Origin: Micropterix aruncella
Lineage: Eukaryota > Arthropoda > Insecta > Lepidoptera > Micropterigidae
Direction of reading: 5' to 3'
Assembly (NCBI GenBank): GCA_944548615.1
Contig: OX155955.1
Span: 12,812,027-12,876,026, forward strand
DNA length: 64,000 nt
Notes under the pieces: model-generated
What the model was told of the DNA's origin: nothing
What the model saw: only the letters and a program-made list of their open reading frames with translations
Databases searched by the model: none
Shown: piece after piece, positions 11,212-23,105 of the stretch
Layout of the letters: every line of letters begins with the position of its first letter
How positions within the stretch are numbered: the first letter of the stretch is position 1
Position numbers and translations under genes: made by a program

Positions 11212-11451
11212 GGATAAAACATTGCTTTGGACTAAGTATTTTAAAGTTTATCCCTTCATAGCAGAGCAAGTGTGCTTGTGTATTTACCTTTTTCAAGCAT
11301 TTATTTGTGGGAAAAGGCATTTTCATCCGTTGTAGTAATTAAAACGACGTTTAGAAGCAAACTCGATATTGCTGGTGATTTACGCTGTGCATTTTCTTCA
11401 ATTCAATCAAGAATTGTAAATCTTTTTAAACCATACAAGGTCATCCATTGA
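11212..11451 (+). pseudogene. hAT transposase C-terminus relic (ZBED5/SCAND3-like)
   Basis: The frame from 11311 reads EKAFSSVVVIKTTFRSKLD, then a LRCAFSSIQSRI stretch, ending at TGA (11449-11451). This is the hAT-family C-terminal dimerisation region as found in ZBED5/FAM200-like transposases. A frame from 11212 (MDKTLLWTKYFKVYPF) supplies the preceding part but is frameshifted relative to it. Everything upstream is missing, so this is a dead 5'-truncated fragment. Confidence 0.65.
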
Positions 11452-12010
11452 TTCGATTTTTTTTACCATGAGTGTGTAATTATATAAGCTATAAATAAAA
11501 CCTATGTGGTTTTTATTAATAATATATATGTCTACAATAATATGTATATGTTTTCTTTTGGTAGCGGGGGGAGGGGGGGGGGGGGTTAGGGGGTTGATAA
11601 ATATAACACTTTGGGAATCCCTGCGAAAGAGAATATGTGGGACTGTCGATTCGCCTTGCAATCAGTTTCAATGGAGCATTATCCTAATGGATTTTCGGTA
11701 AGCCATTAAATTTCGGGCGCTGTACGTTGCGTGGTTTGGTGAGATATACTATTTCTGGGAGGCAAGTGAAAGATGTATTAATTACATCTCTCGTTTTCCT
11801 TGTGATTCACAATCTTGTACGTGTTGGGTCTTCTAGTAGCGTCGCAATTTTTACAAGTGTTTTTATTTACGTTTAGCTATAATGTATGTTAGTATGTTTG
11901 TTTAGATCGATTCTTGCAAGCTGAATTAGCACGACTTCCTCTTATTATATGAAGTTGAAATTTTACGTGTTTCTTCAGCTCCGATGACAATGCATTTTAT
12001 GGTGAGCATG
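11452..12010. other. No gene; G homopolymer tract
   Basis: A broken G run occupies 11556-11590. Nothing coding recognised. Confidence 0.4.
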
Positions 12011-12540
12011 ACCTGATTCCAATTACTACCAGGATCGGCTCCTGACGAGGCTACTCTTCCACGGTCAACAATTTTGTTTACGTGTTAAATTTTGATAGTC
12101 CGTTCTGAATTTCACCATGACGTGGCTGCTGCATCCAAGGAGGTTGGCTCCCGACGAGGAGACTCCTCAACGGTCAACAGCACAGAAACGAAATTTTGTG
12201 TACGCATTCAATTATGATAGCCCGTCCTAAGTGTCACCGCGACAGGGCTGCTGCACCCAGGGTTGGCTTCCAACGAGAGGACTCCTTGTTAGCACGGTCG
12301 ACAATTTTGTAGACGCATTCAATTATGATAGTCCGTTCACTGCAATAGGGCTGCTGCTTTTGTAGACGCATTCAATTATGATAGCTGTTTCACCGCAATA
12401 GGGCTGCTGCACCCAGGGTTGGCTTCTAACGAGCGGACTCCGCAACGGTCAACAGAACAAAAACTAAATTCTGTATAGCATTGAATTATGATAGCCCGTT
12501 CCACTATGACATGGCTGCTGCACCCAGGGTTGGCTCGGGA
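12010..12540. repeat. ~120-bp satellite, short array
   Basis: Diverged units containing GGCTCCTGACGAGG, CACGGTCAACA, ATTTTGT..ACGCATTCAATTATGATAG and CCATGACGTGGCTGCTGCA repeat four to five times, one internally deleted. The same unit forms the array at 45935-46785, and the left flank (GATGACAATGCATTTTATGG) also matches the inverted end of that array. The two arrays therefore belong to the same larger element. Confidence 0.85.
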
Positions 12541-12859
12541 TAGAGCATTTTAATAAAAGCTTGTTTTTAAAGATGTGTTTTTAATGTTAACTTATTTACT
12601 CGTAACCACAGTCTGACGTCACAAGTCTGACTATTGCGTTGCTTTTATCGGCCCGCAGTACAACTAGTTGTATATCCTTGTTATCCCGCAGAGATTTCAA
12701 CACATTTCTCTGGGCGGCTGTGGTGTTCGACTTAAAGTGTTGCCAATGCCAATCTTTAACACTTGTTTATCCGCCTATAATAATTTCGCTTTTATTAATA
12801 TTTATAATGTTCTCGTTCATTGATTTGCACGAGGAAAACGTAACTAAAGCCATTTATTG

Positions 12860-13235
12860 ACATCTTATCAAACCATATGATACGGGAGCTACACAAGGTC
12901 TATTCTTCCAACAAGAGAATTTTTCTACAGTATCTCGCCCCATGCCATTCTTCGAAAAAAGTGAAACAGTTTTGTCACACAGAACCAAATGACTATACTT
13001 AAATGGTCCGTAAACTCCCCCGATCGAAAACCTCTGGGCCATTTGCAAAAAACGGCCCTCCAAAATGGACTGTAAAACGAAAACCAAGATGATCAGTGCA
13101 GTAATTCAAGTCTGGTTTCACGATGATCAACTGAAAGGAAGCTGTCAAAAACTGGTAAATTGTATGCCTACAAGAGTGAAAGGTGTTATCAACGCAAATG
13201 AGGACACATTCTATATTAAAAATAACAATCTATTA
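12860..13235 (+). pseudogene. Tc1/mariner transposase C-terminus relic
   Basis: The frame through 13020-13230 reads PPIENLWAICKKRPSKM, then KTKMISAVIQVWFHDDQLK, then CQKLVNCMPTRVKGVINA. This is the characteristic C-terminal third of a Tc1-type transposase (NSPDLNPIENLW region onward). Upstream sequence to about 12860 fits the preceding part in shifted frames with stops. The catalytic Asp region is degraded and no termini were identified. A dead fragment. Confidence 0.7.
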
Positions 13236-13354
13236 AAACAAATGAAAACCTTTGCTTTTGGTTGTAACGCCCACATTTTAGAGTTAATAAAATTAATAGT
13301 TTTAAAAAAACACTAAAAACACGCTTTTGGGCTATGATACGATATTCACATACA

Positions 13355-13545
13355 CACGGCTATGATACGATATTCCATCATGAAATGCCAGTGCCTATCT
13401 TCCGGCTTCATCATCAGACCTTGAAACCTAATCGTGGTCAAAGTTCATTCCAAGACTTTTCTAACAAGTCCAAACACAGCTATTATACGATGTTCCATCA
13501 TGAAGTTCCAGTTCATATCTTCCGACTCCATCATCAGATCAGTTC
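13355..13545. repeat. Direct repeat pair, ~60 bp
   Basis: A block with TACGAT(A/G)TTCCATCATGAA followed by ATCTTCCG and CATCATCAGA occurs near 13360-13420 and again near 13479-13540. Probably part of a dispersed element. Confidence 0.5.
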
Positions 13546-13639
13546 GACAGTACCATATTATTGTATTGTCATCAGAACTCCATACAGCTGCCAATTTTCA
13601 TGACGCTACGATCCTTGGAAGATGGTTAAATTAGTTACC

Positions 13640-14260
13640 TTAGATTCCATTAGCATTCCAGACTAAAAATAGAGTGAAAATTCGCAGAAAATATTGTTTA
13701 TCTACAATAGAGATTGGGTAATCTCATTACCCTTGAAGTTCGTAGAAATTGAGTCATAATGTATGTACTGATATGCCGAGATAAGAATTACGAAAATGAA
13801 ATATGTAATTAAAAGACACTGTGCAAAAAAATCCCCTACGGTGCATATTTTCTTTTGGAGTGTCATCTCCTACAAAAAGTTGGCGTTCTATACAGGTCTA
13901 AGTGATGTACAATTGAAACAGTCATTATATGTTATTTTATCATTGATGTTTCATTTATTTTCAAGATAGATCAGGCTGTAATACTTCAATCATGGATCTT
14001 TACGTTACCGACGGAACAATCTATAACGGAATCGTACAAGATTCATGAGCTATTCATCGGCTATCCCAGTATTCTGTTGCATAGTAATAAAATCTAGAAA
14101 GGCACTAAGCTACCGTAAGTATTTTAAAATCAGTGGTTAAAGACCCAAATACAATTCCATTAATATACTATTCGTGATCTCCATGACTCGATGAAGATCA
14201 CCATGACTGATTTTCACAGTCAATATAAATAGCTAGGTACGAAACTTAGAGGTAACAAAA
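13640..14260. other. No gene seen
   Basis: AT-rich sequence without recognisable coding or repeat structure. Confidence 0.35.
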
Positions 14261-14264
14261 TAAA

Positions 14265-15150
14265 GAACGGGAGTGAGAAGGCGGGCTGTGAGTGAATGTG
14301 TTCATCGAATAGAAAGAGATAGGGGCATGTGGCGCCCTCCTCTATCCTTGTCTAGTTGTGCATGCGCGTTTATCCATAGCATAGCAGACTTATGGCGTCG
14401 AAGCGTTGCCATAGTGATATACATGCGTTGCCACATATTGAGATGTCAACCACAACGGGCGAACCCGTCACCGCAGGACGTTTTAACGATTCATCGTTCT
14501 ATCGACCGTGCAGTGAGCGTAGAAGACTTTGGACATAACAAATCCGATATCTAGCTACGCCACAACCCGTTAGAGTCCAACGCCTTACCGCGAGTAGCCA
14601 GGTATGTCACCTGGCGGGCGGCACTCGCGCCCTAACTACCAATTGTGACCAGATTTCTCCGGTCTCTCGATTGGTTCCGAGTTCGAGGTCGCTTGCGCGG
14701 TCCTCTCCCTTACGAAGCGGTGAAACGGAGTGCACCGAATCTGTCGCGGACCAAGGCGTCCTTTGCCCGACTCTGAACCGGGATCGGATGGCCAAATGGT
14801 CATTTCAAGAGCAGTCGCCGTAAGGTAGACAACTACCCCCGCTCTATAGGAAACAATACAGTTCCCAGACTCCCCCGATTGTTAGTCGGAGAGCACAATC
14901 TATTGGCTTGCGCCGCTCGGTGCGCAGACCGTCCAGGAGCGCCAGAGGATTGTTCCAGGGGAGACTGGTTGACCCAGTGTCCTACCCAGGCTCGCACCCC
15001 ATGCGTGGAGGCCATCGGATGGGTTGCCACAGTGATATATGTACGTACATATCTCCGTGCATGCGCGACTAGACAAGGATGGAGGGGGTACTATATGCTG
15101 CAGTCTCTTTCTATTCGGCTGACGCATTCTCAGGCTGGTCACGGGGTCTA
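14265..15150. mobile_element. Fold-back element with repeat R inside
   Basis: The left block (CGAATAGAAAGAGA, CTATCCTTGTCTAG, CATAGTGATATACATG) is mirrored at 15005-15150 in reverse complement. Related blocks occur at 46980-47200 and 37110-37210. Between the arms, 14445-15025 is a nearly full copy of repeat family R. The nesting suggests R inserted into a fold-back element, or is carried by it. Confidence 0.6.
14445..15025 (+). repeat. Repeat family R, longest clean copy
   Basis: Runs from ACGGGCGAACCCGTCACC through CTCGCGCCCTAACTACCA to GCGCAGACCGTCCAGGAG and CCATGCGTGGAGGCCATC. Relatives lie at 5019-5225, 21370-21668, 33000-33430 (inverted) and 57370-58880. It has no open frame of note. 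Its copies are GC-rich against the AT-rich surroundings. Confidence 0.75.
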
Positions 15151-15596
15151 GTAGTTATATGTAATGATACGAAAACGGGACAACTACGCAGTATGCTATT
15201 GCTGTACTGACACCTCTGATGCCCACTCTACGCGTTGGCCAATGCTTGGCCGCATCGCTAAGGTAGCAGCGCGTCGGCGCCATTCGTCAGGTGTGAAAAA
15301 GGTAGGGGGAAGAGCGAGAGCGACATAAGCGATGCGTCCGAGCATTTTGCCAAATTGTAGAGAGGGCATTAGTATCGAATAATGGATGGAGTGAACGGAA
15401 ATAATTGCTTTAACGAAGAACATTAGATTTATAACTGTTTTGTCCACTATTCCAACTGTCCCCTTGTTAAATATTGAAAGACATATTTGCCTGGTGACAA
15501 GTTATACTGTTTAATATATTTTAGTCAGTAACAACGTATTATAATGATTCTTACGATAACTTACATATTGTATAAATACAATTAACCTAAATTACA

Positions 15597-17568
15597 TTAA
15601 AATCCACATAGCGGCGTGTATTCTTTTTTACAAAATGGCAGTTGGTTGACATCACAAAAAGTACCACTTGGACACTTAGTAATAATCGGTGTCAATGATG
15701 ATATACATGACTGTACAGTACTCTTTGTAAGACACTTCACGTTAAGACCATTGCACTGATTGCATCCCACGAGGGCTTCAGAGACAAGAATTTGGCCGAG
15801 GATTAAAATCTGAAATAACGAAAAACTATTAAGAGATTACATAAAAGGAGTAAAACGAGTTAGCACAATTTCTTCTATGTCATTCACCAATGCTATGTTC
15901 AAACTGATCAATAATTTGGAGCAAAAAAGTCGTAAACAATTGGAGTTTTACTAATGGAAAATGAGCATTATTAATGTAAATTGTGACTTGAATTCATAGC
16001 TACATGTAAACCAGCCCTCAAGTGTGTGTGTGTGTGTGTGTGTGAGGGTGTGTGTGTGTGTGTGAGGGTGTGTGTGTGTGTGTATGTGTGTGTGTATGTA
16101 TCCTGTAGGATTACAGACTGTCAACGCAACACTGAGCGTTAAAGGTTAATGAAATAAGCATAATATTATTTGACAAAGTAATCACTAGTTTAACCCCTCA
16201 GGCCCCAATTGGCCGATATCGGCCACAACACGATTCAGCGTGACGGCCCCGTTTTAATTTTATTTTAATTTATTTTGTTTTATTTTATTATGATGTTAAT
16301 ATGTTTTATTTTAATTATGGGTACAGTGGTTTGGCAGTAATTAATGTTTTGGTGGGACAGTGTCATAATTCATTTTTTTTACAATTTTTTTTTGGGACAT
16401 CAAATTGTCAATCGGGTGAGGGGCCGAGGTCTGAAGGGTTAATCATTATCGGTAAATCACTAGTTTCCACATATTATATAATACAGCATTGTCTATGGTA
16501 TTGAAATAAAATCAAGAAATACCACAAATTACAAGATTTACAAAAAAAAAACAAAAGAATGATTAGAATAATTGGAAATAAAGAGAAATAACAAAGGTCT
16601 GGTGGCATAGTGGTTAGGTCACCTGATCTTACTTTTTATGGGTCCGGGTTCGATTCCCGGCCGGGTCACCATTTACCGTTGGATATAATAAACGGAATTG
16701 CATTTCAATTCAGTCGATTGAGTGCTATAACACACACTTACACACATGTTATACACACACATACATAAAACACTTCATATTAAGGTTGGTTGTAAAAGAT
16801 TCTCGTATTACCTATAACAAACCGCCCGTTGTGAAAATTCTCTATAAAAAGTAGATACATATAAACAATAGATACCAGAAATCTTTCAAATAGGAAGAGA
16901 GTAAGCTATTGTTAGTCATTAATCAATATGTGTGTGTGATGGCAAGAAAGGGAGAGGGAATTGATTGGAGGTGTTTTAATATATGTATGGCTATGTCGCG
17001 GTATAGATAGGCACAGCATTGGAAACACATTAAAGATAAGTGTAATGTGTCATTTGTGTAATATACAGGGTGAGTTTTATTAACCGGCACCCTTAAACAG
17101 GGTGAGTCAGTACGAGCAAATATGAAACTTTCGTTAAAATTCTTTTGGAAAAATAAAAAAAAAATAAAATGTGAAAACAGATTTGTTTTCAATTTGTAGG
17201 ATTTGACTGTCAAATAAAAGTTTGACAAGCGTCTGAGCGCGCTGCGCTGTCTCTCGGTATGTAGAATATCGCTAATAAACAATATTAGCGATATTTTACC
17301 TACCGCTGGATGACGCATCATGCTTAGCGCTTTTATACTTACTATTCTTCACAAAAATATAATTTTCAAATTAAAAAAATATATACCTACACATATATTT
17401 ATTTTTTTTGTTTTCACACGATTATGTATCAAAATTTGCTTGCAGGCTCGTACCGATTCGAACCCTTCTTGGATGCGGGTTTAAAACTCACCATATATTT
17501 TAATATTTTATAAAATATTTTAATTTACTTACCGAAAACAAAACAATGATTTTTGTTGAAGCTGCCAT
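15597..17568 (-). CDS. Secreted eight-cysteine peptide, copy C (two exons)
   Basis: Exon 1 is 17533-17568 (ATG at 17568, donor GTAAGT) and exon 2 is 15597-15809 (acceptor TTATTTCAG, stop TAA). The spliced CDS is 249 nt, 82 residues. The signal peptide is [12 protein letters not shown] + [12 protein letters not shown], split by the intron in phase 0 exactly as in copy B. The mature peptide has eight cysteines, C-x2-C-x6-C-x8-C-x10-C-x5-C-x7-C-x7-C, with [15 protein letters not shown] and the ending CGF. The frame is intact. The central loop between cysteines 4 and 5 varies in length among A, B and C (12, 8, 10), while the C-terminal half is nearly fixed. A TATA box lies at 17653-17660. Exon 2 has no internal ATG start, so single-frame gene finders would miss it. 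Confidence 0.82.
16022..16098. repeat. (TG)n microsatellite
   Basis: About 77 bp of TG dinucleotides with a few GAGG and TATG interruptions, in the intron of cysteine-rich copy C. Confidence 0.95.
16194..16438 (+). mobile_element. TTAA MITE family G, copy 1
   Basis: 245 bp bracketed by TTAA. The ends CCCCTCAGGCCCC and complement of GGGGCCGAGGTCTGAAGGG are imperfect inverted repeats. It carries the palindrome GGCCGATATCGGCC. Other copies: 23730-23960, 31681-31929 and 34160-34389. The TTAA target duplication indicates piggyBac-type movement. Confidence 0.85.
16594..16900 (+). mobile_element. tRNA-headed SINE, copy 1
   Basis: The head has an A box (TGGCATAGTGGTTAG) and a B box (GGTTCGATTCC) within a T-arm CCGGG...CCCGG and ends in GTCACC. 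A tRNA-unrelated body follows, ending in a GATT-ATTA-AACC-CCATTGTGA-like 3' region. The anticodon arm is degenerate, so it is not a working tRNA. Relatives: 47518-48080 and the 3' piece at 62317-62490. Confidence 0.8.
17064..17420 (-). mobile_element. MITE related to 38599-38993
   Basis: The core AATATTAGCGA(T/C)ATTTTACCTACCGCT and the GAGCGC-TGCGCTGTCT block match the reverse complement of 38725-38810. The ends are more diverged than in the 38.6-kb copy. No coding potential. Confidence 0.6.
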
Positions 17569-17652
17569 TATAACTTTTCTTCTAACTTTCGATCGATACA
17601 CGCGACTCTAGTAATCCAAAAGAGACTGTATTATCTGTTTCGATTTTTGGCG

Positions 17653-17660
17653 CTTTTATA
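17653..17660 (-). promoter_or_regulatory. TATA box of cysteine-rich copy C
   Basis: On the minus strand CGAGTATAAAAGC lies about 85 bp upstream of the start codon, matching copy B. Confidence 0.65.
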
Positions 17661-18124
17661 CTCGTGCGAAGAGATACGACTAATTTATGCAAGGAAAACA
17701 TTCCAATTAAACGGGGAAGTACCGTATATTTCTCGTAATCTAAAGTGTCTATAAAATTTCGTTATCAATGCAGTTAAATGCGTATACATTTCAACTGGAT
17801 TAATCACGATTACAAACCTCAATGTAGCTTCACTTCTTATTCTTTTTCTTCTGGTCCGCCACCAAACGTTTGCTATAATAATCATTCAAAATAGTAAGTA
17901 GTAAACAAGTTAGAATATGTCAGAATGCGCCATAATATGTTATAATACGTTAGAATAGATTAGAATACGTTAATTCGTGAAAAAATAATATTTAGAAACG
18001 TATAAAAATCGAAGTTAAACGTTTAATTCCAAAAATGCTGCAAGAGCATAGAACTTACATATATTATTTATAATTCCTATTTTAATCATATATCTGGCAA
18101 AAGAAAATGTTATAACATTAGAAA

Positions 18125-18560
18125 TTTGAATGCCAATAAACTATACAATATCAAACAGTCTTCTTCTTCTTCTTCCTCAGCCTGGTTTAGTCCACTCCTG
18201 GACGTAGGCCTCTTCCTTCTTCTTCCATGTCTGTCAGCTGCTGCCCTCAGCCAGTTGGTCCTCGTCCCTGCTGCTTTTCTGATGTCGTCCAGCCATCGTA
18301 GTTGTGGTCTCCCTACCCCTCGCTTTGTGGTTCTCGGTCTCCACTGGACAAGCCTCTTCGGCCACCTCGCGTCATCCTGCCTTGCGACGTGACCTGGCCA
18401 GCCCCACTTCAGTATAGCGATACGTTTTATGACGTCTATCACCCCCGAGCGCCTTCGTATCTCTTCATTGCGCACTCTGTCGCGGAGATTGATGTCCAGC
18501 ATTGCTCTCTCCATGCCCCTTTGGCATACTCCGAGGCGGTTGGCCTCAATCATTACATTG
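18125..18560 (-). pseudogene. RTE-type LINE, 3' end with (GAA)n tail
   Basis: The frame reads MERAMLDINLRDRVRNEEI, then LKWGWPGHVARQDDARW and GVGRPQLRWLDDIRKAAG. This is the conserved end of RTE-clade LINE reverse transcriptases (GHVARQDD...WRPR...GRPxxRWxDDI). It ends in a GAAGAAGAA tail (18157-18175 as TTCTTC on +). The rest of the element is missing: a 5'-truncated insertion. Confidence 0.8.
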
Positions 18561-18599
18561 TCAAAATATTAAAAATAGATTTAAAAAAAGAATTAGGAA

Positions 18600-19066
18600 A
18601 TATTTAATACAGGAATAACAAATCCACGACAAATTGCTTAAAAAATGTATAGAATATAAAGTCAATTGAATAATCTTGCAAAAAATTAAAATAACAATAA
18701 TTAATTTTTTTTATTTTTTTATTTATTTAAGTCCATAAAAAATACATTTGATTACAAAAACATTCTCTTAGCCTAATATTTCATAATTAATTAAACAGTT
18801 TTTTTAATTTACCTAACTCGGAAAGAGATTCAGAAATAATAGTTTGTGGTTTACCACCTCACTAGGAATAACCTGTATCGAGGTGGTACCAACAGAAATC
18901 GTATATTGCCTGCCGAAAGAGCATGATGTACCCGCTCTTAGGTTTTCATTTTATTTTAATATTTTTTTAAAACTTTATATTGCAATGGTATTTACAATTA
19001 ATAATTACAAGGATGGGGGTAGTTACTTTATTCTAAAATTTAAAAATTTTGAAGATACCAAATTAA
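18600..19066 (-). repeat. Probable LINE 3' region, diverged
   Basis: AT-rich, ending on the minus strand in an AAATAAATAAAAAAATAAAA-type tail near 18710. No reverse transcriptase motif could be confirmed. Confidence 0.3.
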
Positions 19067-19371
19067 TCCTTGGAGTAAATGGGTATTTTCATGGATGCAT
19101 CTGTCTCTTTTGCAGGATTTTCAACGACATCGACCTTAAAGTACTATAACTACGAAACTACTACACCAATCGTAAAAAGAACAACTGCACAATGATTGCA
19201 TTGAAATTTCGAATATAGAATATTGAAATATCATTTTGTAAAACAATTAGATAATTATGAATAAATATGAGAACGTCAAAGAAGTGAAAAAACGCGGAAC
19301 CAGATCTGGTCGTATCATACTCAACGGATAATAGTTTCAGAACCAGATTTGGTCGTATCATACTCAAGGGG
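19067..19371 (+). mobile_element. TTAA MITE family P, copy 1
   Basis: 305 bp between TTAA at 19063-19066 and 19372-19375. Nearly identical to 32521-32825. Ends CCTTGGAGTA / complement of TACTCAAGGGG. The right end has two direct copies of an AACCAGAT(C/T)TGGTCGTATCAT unit about 39 bp apart. Confidence 0.9.
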
Positions 19372-19696
19372 TTAAACAGAAGGTATTTTTGTTCAAATAT
19401 TCATAAATAAATATTCTTACATCTAATATAATACATACATAGATACGATTATCGCATAAACTTTACATGAATTTATATTAAAAGTATATATAAATAAAAA
19501 TTATTATAAAGAAGTACATACATATAATATGATAATTAAAAAATAAAAAATAGAAAAAATATTATTATGATAATACGAGTAGGTATATATTTACATATGC
19601 AAAAGTGTCTTGATAACTATTTATCAAAGAAAATGACAATTTGCAATGCCATTTTATTATATAATATAGAAGTTAATTAAGAATTTAGGTACCTAC

Positions 19697-20570
19697 TACA
19701 ATACAATACAATATAGCCGTAAATTTTCACAATATGTATATATATAAATAGAAATATGTTCATTCAAGAGATTTTAATAACGCAGTCTTTCCTAGATTTA
19801 TTTAGCAGCCAATTTATCACCACTCTTCGAAAAGTAGGGTATGGTAAGTCGGTCGTCGGTACGTCCATTCTCAATTTATTGTATAGTCTCGGAGCTAGAA
19901 AAGTATAATGTCGTTGTCCATATGTCGTGTTCATTTTTACCTCAGGTTGTCTGTAACGATGTCTAGTCTCATGTCCATGGTCCCGAAGTTTAGATATCGC
20001 AGTCCTGTCATTCCTCTGGAAGTACATTAAAACCGCTTTTAGGTACAACTGTCGGATGTCCATTACGTTAAAGTCTGTGAATAATTGGTCGGATGGGAAA
20101 CGGAGCGGTTTTTTATTAATAACCCTAATGAGGGCTTTTTGGGCTTTTATTACCGGGTCAAGAATTGATTTAGCCGCTCCACCCCATCCTATCTGCCCGT
20201 ATGTAATCAATGACTGTGCGAGTGCGTAGTAGGTCGTTTTTAGCATAGATGGACTAAGCACGTTTCTAATATTTTTGAATACGTATATTAGTTTTCTAAG
20301 TCGTGACGCAGTCTGGTCAACTTGATTGTGCCAACGCAGGAACCCGTCTATTAGAATACCTAAATATTTGATACATGACGTACGTTCCAGCGGTAAGCAC
20401 ATGCAGTTTCTTCCGTCACAGTCGTGTAATAGTAGGTGTTTATCTATTCCAGGTTGGTTTCGCCCATCTATGCTAAAGGTGATGTATTTCGTCTTGTCTA
20501 TGTTAAGTGTCAGTAGATGATCATTTAACCAGGCAGTTATCTGTTTTAGTCCATTTGTTGCCTTTTCAAA
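19697..20570 (-). pseudogene. Jockey-like LINE reverse transcriptase, 5'-truncated
   Basis: Two overlapping reading stretches give the thumb and downstream part of a non-LTR reverse transcriptase. NIDKTKYITFSIDGRN and KYLGILIDGFLRWHNQVD are the diagnostic blocks, followed by LITYGQIGWGG and an arginine-rich C-terminus ending at 19764. The catalytic YADD part is absent. A (TTGTA)n tail lies at about 19697-19710 (seen as TACAATACAATACAA on +). Confidence 0.75.
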
Positions 20571-20571
20571 T

Positions 20572-20990
20572 CAAAGAATCATAATCAAAGAATAAAATTT
20601 TAAAAATAAAAGCAATATTTCTAAATCATGTTACAAAATCAGTAGGTAAATAGATTGTCAAATGAGATGTTGAAAATAAGATTAAAATAAAATAGTCTAA
20701 AATATAAAACAAAATTTAAATAGTCGATTGTGAACATAAAATTGTAAAAGTCTGTGCCATAATAAATATTTTTGTAACAAAAACTAATTGGTTAGTTTTT
20801 TAAATGGTGCATATGTTTGTATATCTTTTAATTCCTTTGGTAAACTGTTATAAAATGTTATGCTTCTGTATTGAGCTGTCCTTTGAAATTGTGGCGTTAT
20901 AGGTATAGAATTATGTGTATACATCGAGTTGTGCCTTGTAGTGATTCCATAATCATTTAAACCAAAAAAAGAGAAAAAAATAGTCAAAAA
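20572..20990 (-). pseudogene. LINE C-terminal fragment
   Basis: The frame ending at 20784 has SITFYNSLPKELKDIQ preceding FKKLTN-stop, the usual FYNSLP...FKK end of CR1/Jockey-like LINE proteins. Nothing upstream is preserved. Confidence 0.5.
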
Positions 20991-21130
20991 TAAAATAAAA
21001 AATTGTAATCACATGCCTAAGACATGGAGAACATACATAGTCAGATAACATAAGAACAGTAAAAAAATCTACTTCCAGGAAAAGTTCAAAATTTAATCAT
21101 ACAAAAATAATAGTCAGAACCTGATAAAAA

Positions 21131-21369
21131 TTGTTAGTTACTTAGTAAAATATTAGCATCAAAATCATGGCATTATTATAAGCAAATTAAATAATCATAA
21201 TACAAACGATCAATCGCCAAGTCAGTAGGTATCCTATCTCATATCCTAAGTTGGTCGGTAGAGCTGAAAGCTCCGGTGCATTTCGATCGATTGTTTTTTC
21301 AGTCGACTGGCCCTGTGAAAGGCCCGCGACCTCTTCCACTGTTCTTTCTGTAGGTGGAGATTGTGAGCC
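21131..21369. other. Spacer, nothing recognised
   Basis: Short AT-rich stretch between the end of the duplicated segment and repeat R. Confidence 0.3.
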
Positions 21370-22057
<688 letters not shown>

Positions 22058-22214
22058 TTATTTTATATTTATCTCTAAAGTATATATTTATTTATGTATT
22101 TACAAGTATATTTATATGTATATACCTAAATTTAATATTATTACGCTTTATTATTTTGGACATATCTATCTTCTTAAATGTAACATAATAATATAAATAA
22201 ATAAATACAAACGG

Positions 22215-22615
22215 AGCTGCCATGGAATTCACCGACCGGAGTCGGGCCCATCATAATACTATTTTTTTTACATTTCTGGGGGGTGAGCAGTGGATTCCGG
22301 ACTTACGAACCGGCTGTGGTAGGTTTAGGACAGCTGTCTTGCCACATGTGAGCGTTCACCTTGCCACCCATTCACTCCCCTTCGAAGCCATAGAATTTGA
22401 GATGCGCAAATCGCAGTTTTAGATATTTTTTCTAAGAAAGAGTTGATTATTTTTCTGGAAAGGCCAAGATCTTTAAAGAGGTGAAATAGAGATTTAGCTG
22501 GCAGGCCACGAGCGCCAACTTCCACCGCGTGAAGGTGAACAGTGAAGCCGTTCCGGGTTACGGCATTTGCAAGATCATGGTATTTATTTAATTTGTACTC
22601 GTGGTCTTTAGATAA
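22215..22615 (-). mobile_element. REL-endonuclease LINE tail, copy 1
   Basis: Minus-strand 5'-truncated copy of the element at 51941-53795. It includes the C-terminal frame VGARGLPAKSLFHLFKDLGL ... AICASQILWLRRG and the 3' UTR ending at CTCCGTTTGTATTTA. Frame intact only over the last ~80 codons. Confidence 0.85.
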
Positions 22616-22639
22616 TACATCAAGTTACGAAAACCACTA

Positions 22640-23105
22640 TATCTTCTTTTATATTAAGCCTACGTTAGTACAGGCGAGGCCTAGTTAGGATGGCTTTGAA
22701 TTTTAAAAATATATGTAATAATATAGATAAATAAAGAAATTTGAATTTGAATTCGTCATTGCGTTCATTCCGGGGTGAAAGGACATCAACAGTCGCTATA
22801 ACATCCTGGGGTGGGGGTTTCCTCGCAGCAATTGCCAACTCCAACTGCTTCTCCTTGACTGCATTGCATAATCGTACCATCTAATTTTATCGGATCGGTC
22901 TTTGCCAATGTTGATTTGTGGCGAACGTCTCTCATCATCATCACCCTCAACATCCTCATATGTATTCCTTCGCCGTTCATGCAGTTAGACTATGGAACCA
23001 GCTCCGTCAAATGTCAGAAATGCACCAACGGTTTCTACTTTTCAAGCGTCGTCGAAAAGGATTTTATGGCTCTAAATTCCTAGTTATCATACGTCTCATC
23101 CCGTC
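22640..23105. repeat. LINE 3' fragments
   Basis: At 22730-22760 a GAAATTTGAATTTGAATTC string looks like a LINE 3' tail. At 22940-23080 the + frame has YSFAVHAVRLWNQLRQMSEM, the usual C-terminal block of Jockey/CR1 proteins. Both are small dead pieces in the 3' flank of PSMD5. Confidence 0.5.

Larger units (their letters stand above)
15204..21130. repeat. Tandem segmental duplication, copy 2 (with gene C)
   Basis: Collinear with 7084-10570 in six blocks. It has been lengthened by a TTAA MITE (16194-16438), a SINE (16594-16900), another MITE and a LINE nest (18.1-20.99 kb). After the LINE nest the duplicated sequence resumes at about 20998 with the AGTCAGATAACATAAGAACAG block. Confidence 0.8.

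Noticed and set aside
11504..11701. Small frame with a glycine run
   Set aside because: Generated by the G homopolymer; no conserved features.
16594..16670. Functional tRNA gene
   Set aside because: A and B boxes are good, but the anticodon arm is degenerate and the acceptor relies on wobble pairs. A SINE body follows and relatives exist at 47.5 and 62.3 kb, so it is a SINE head.
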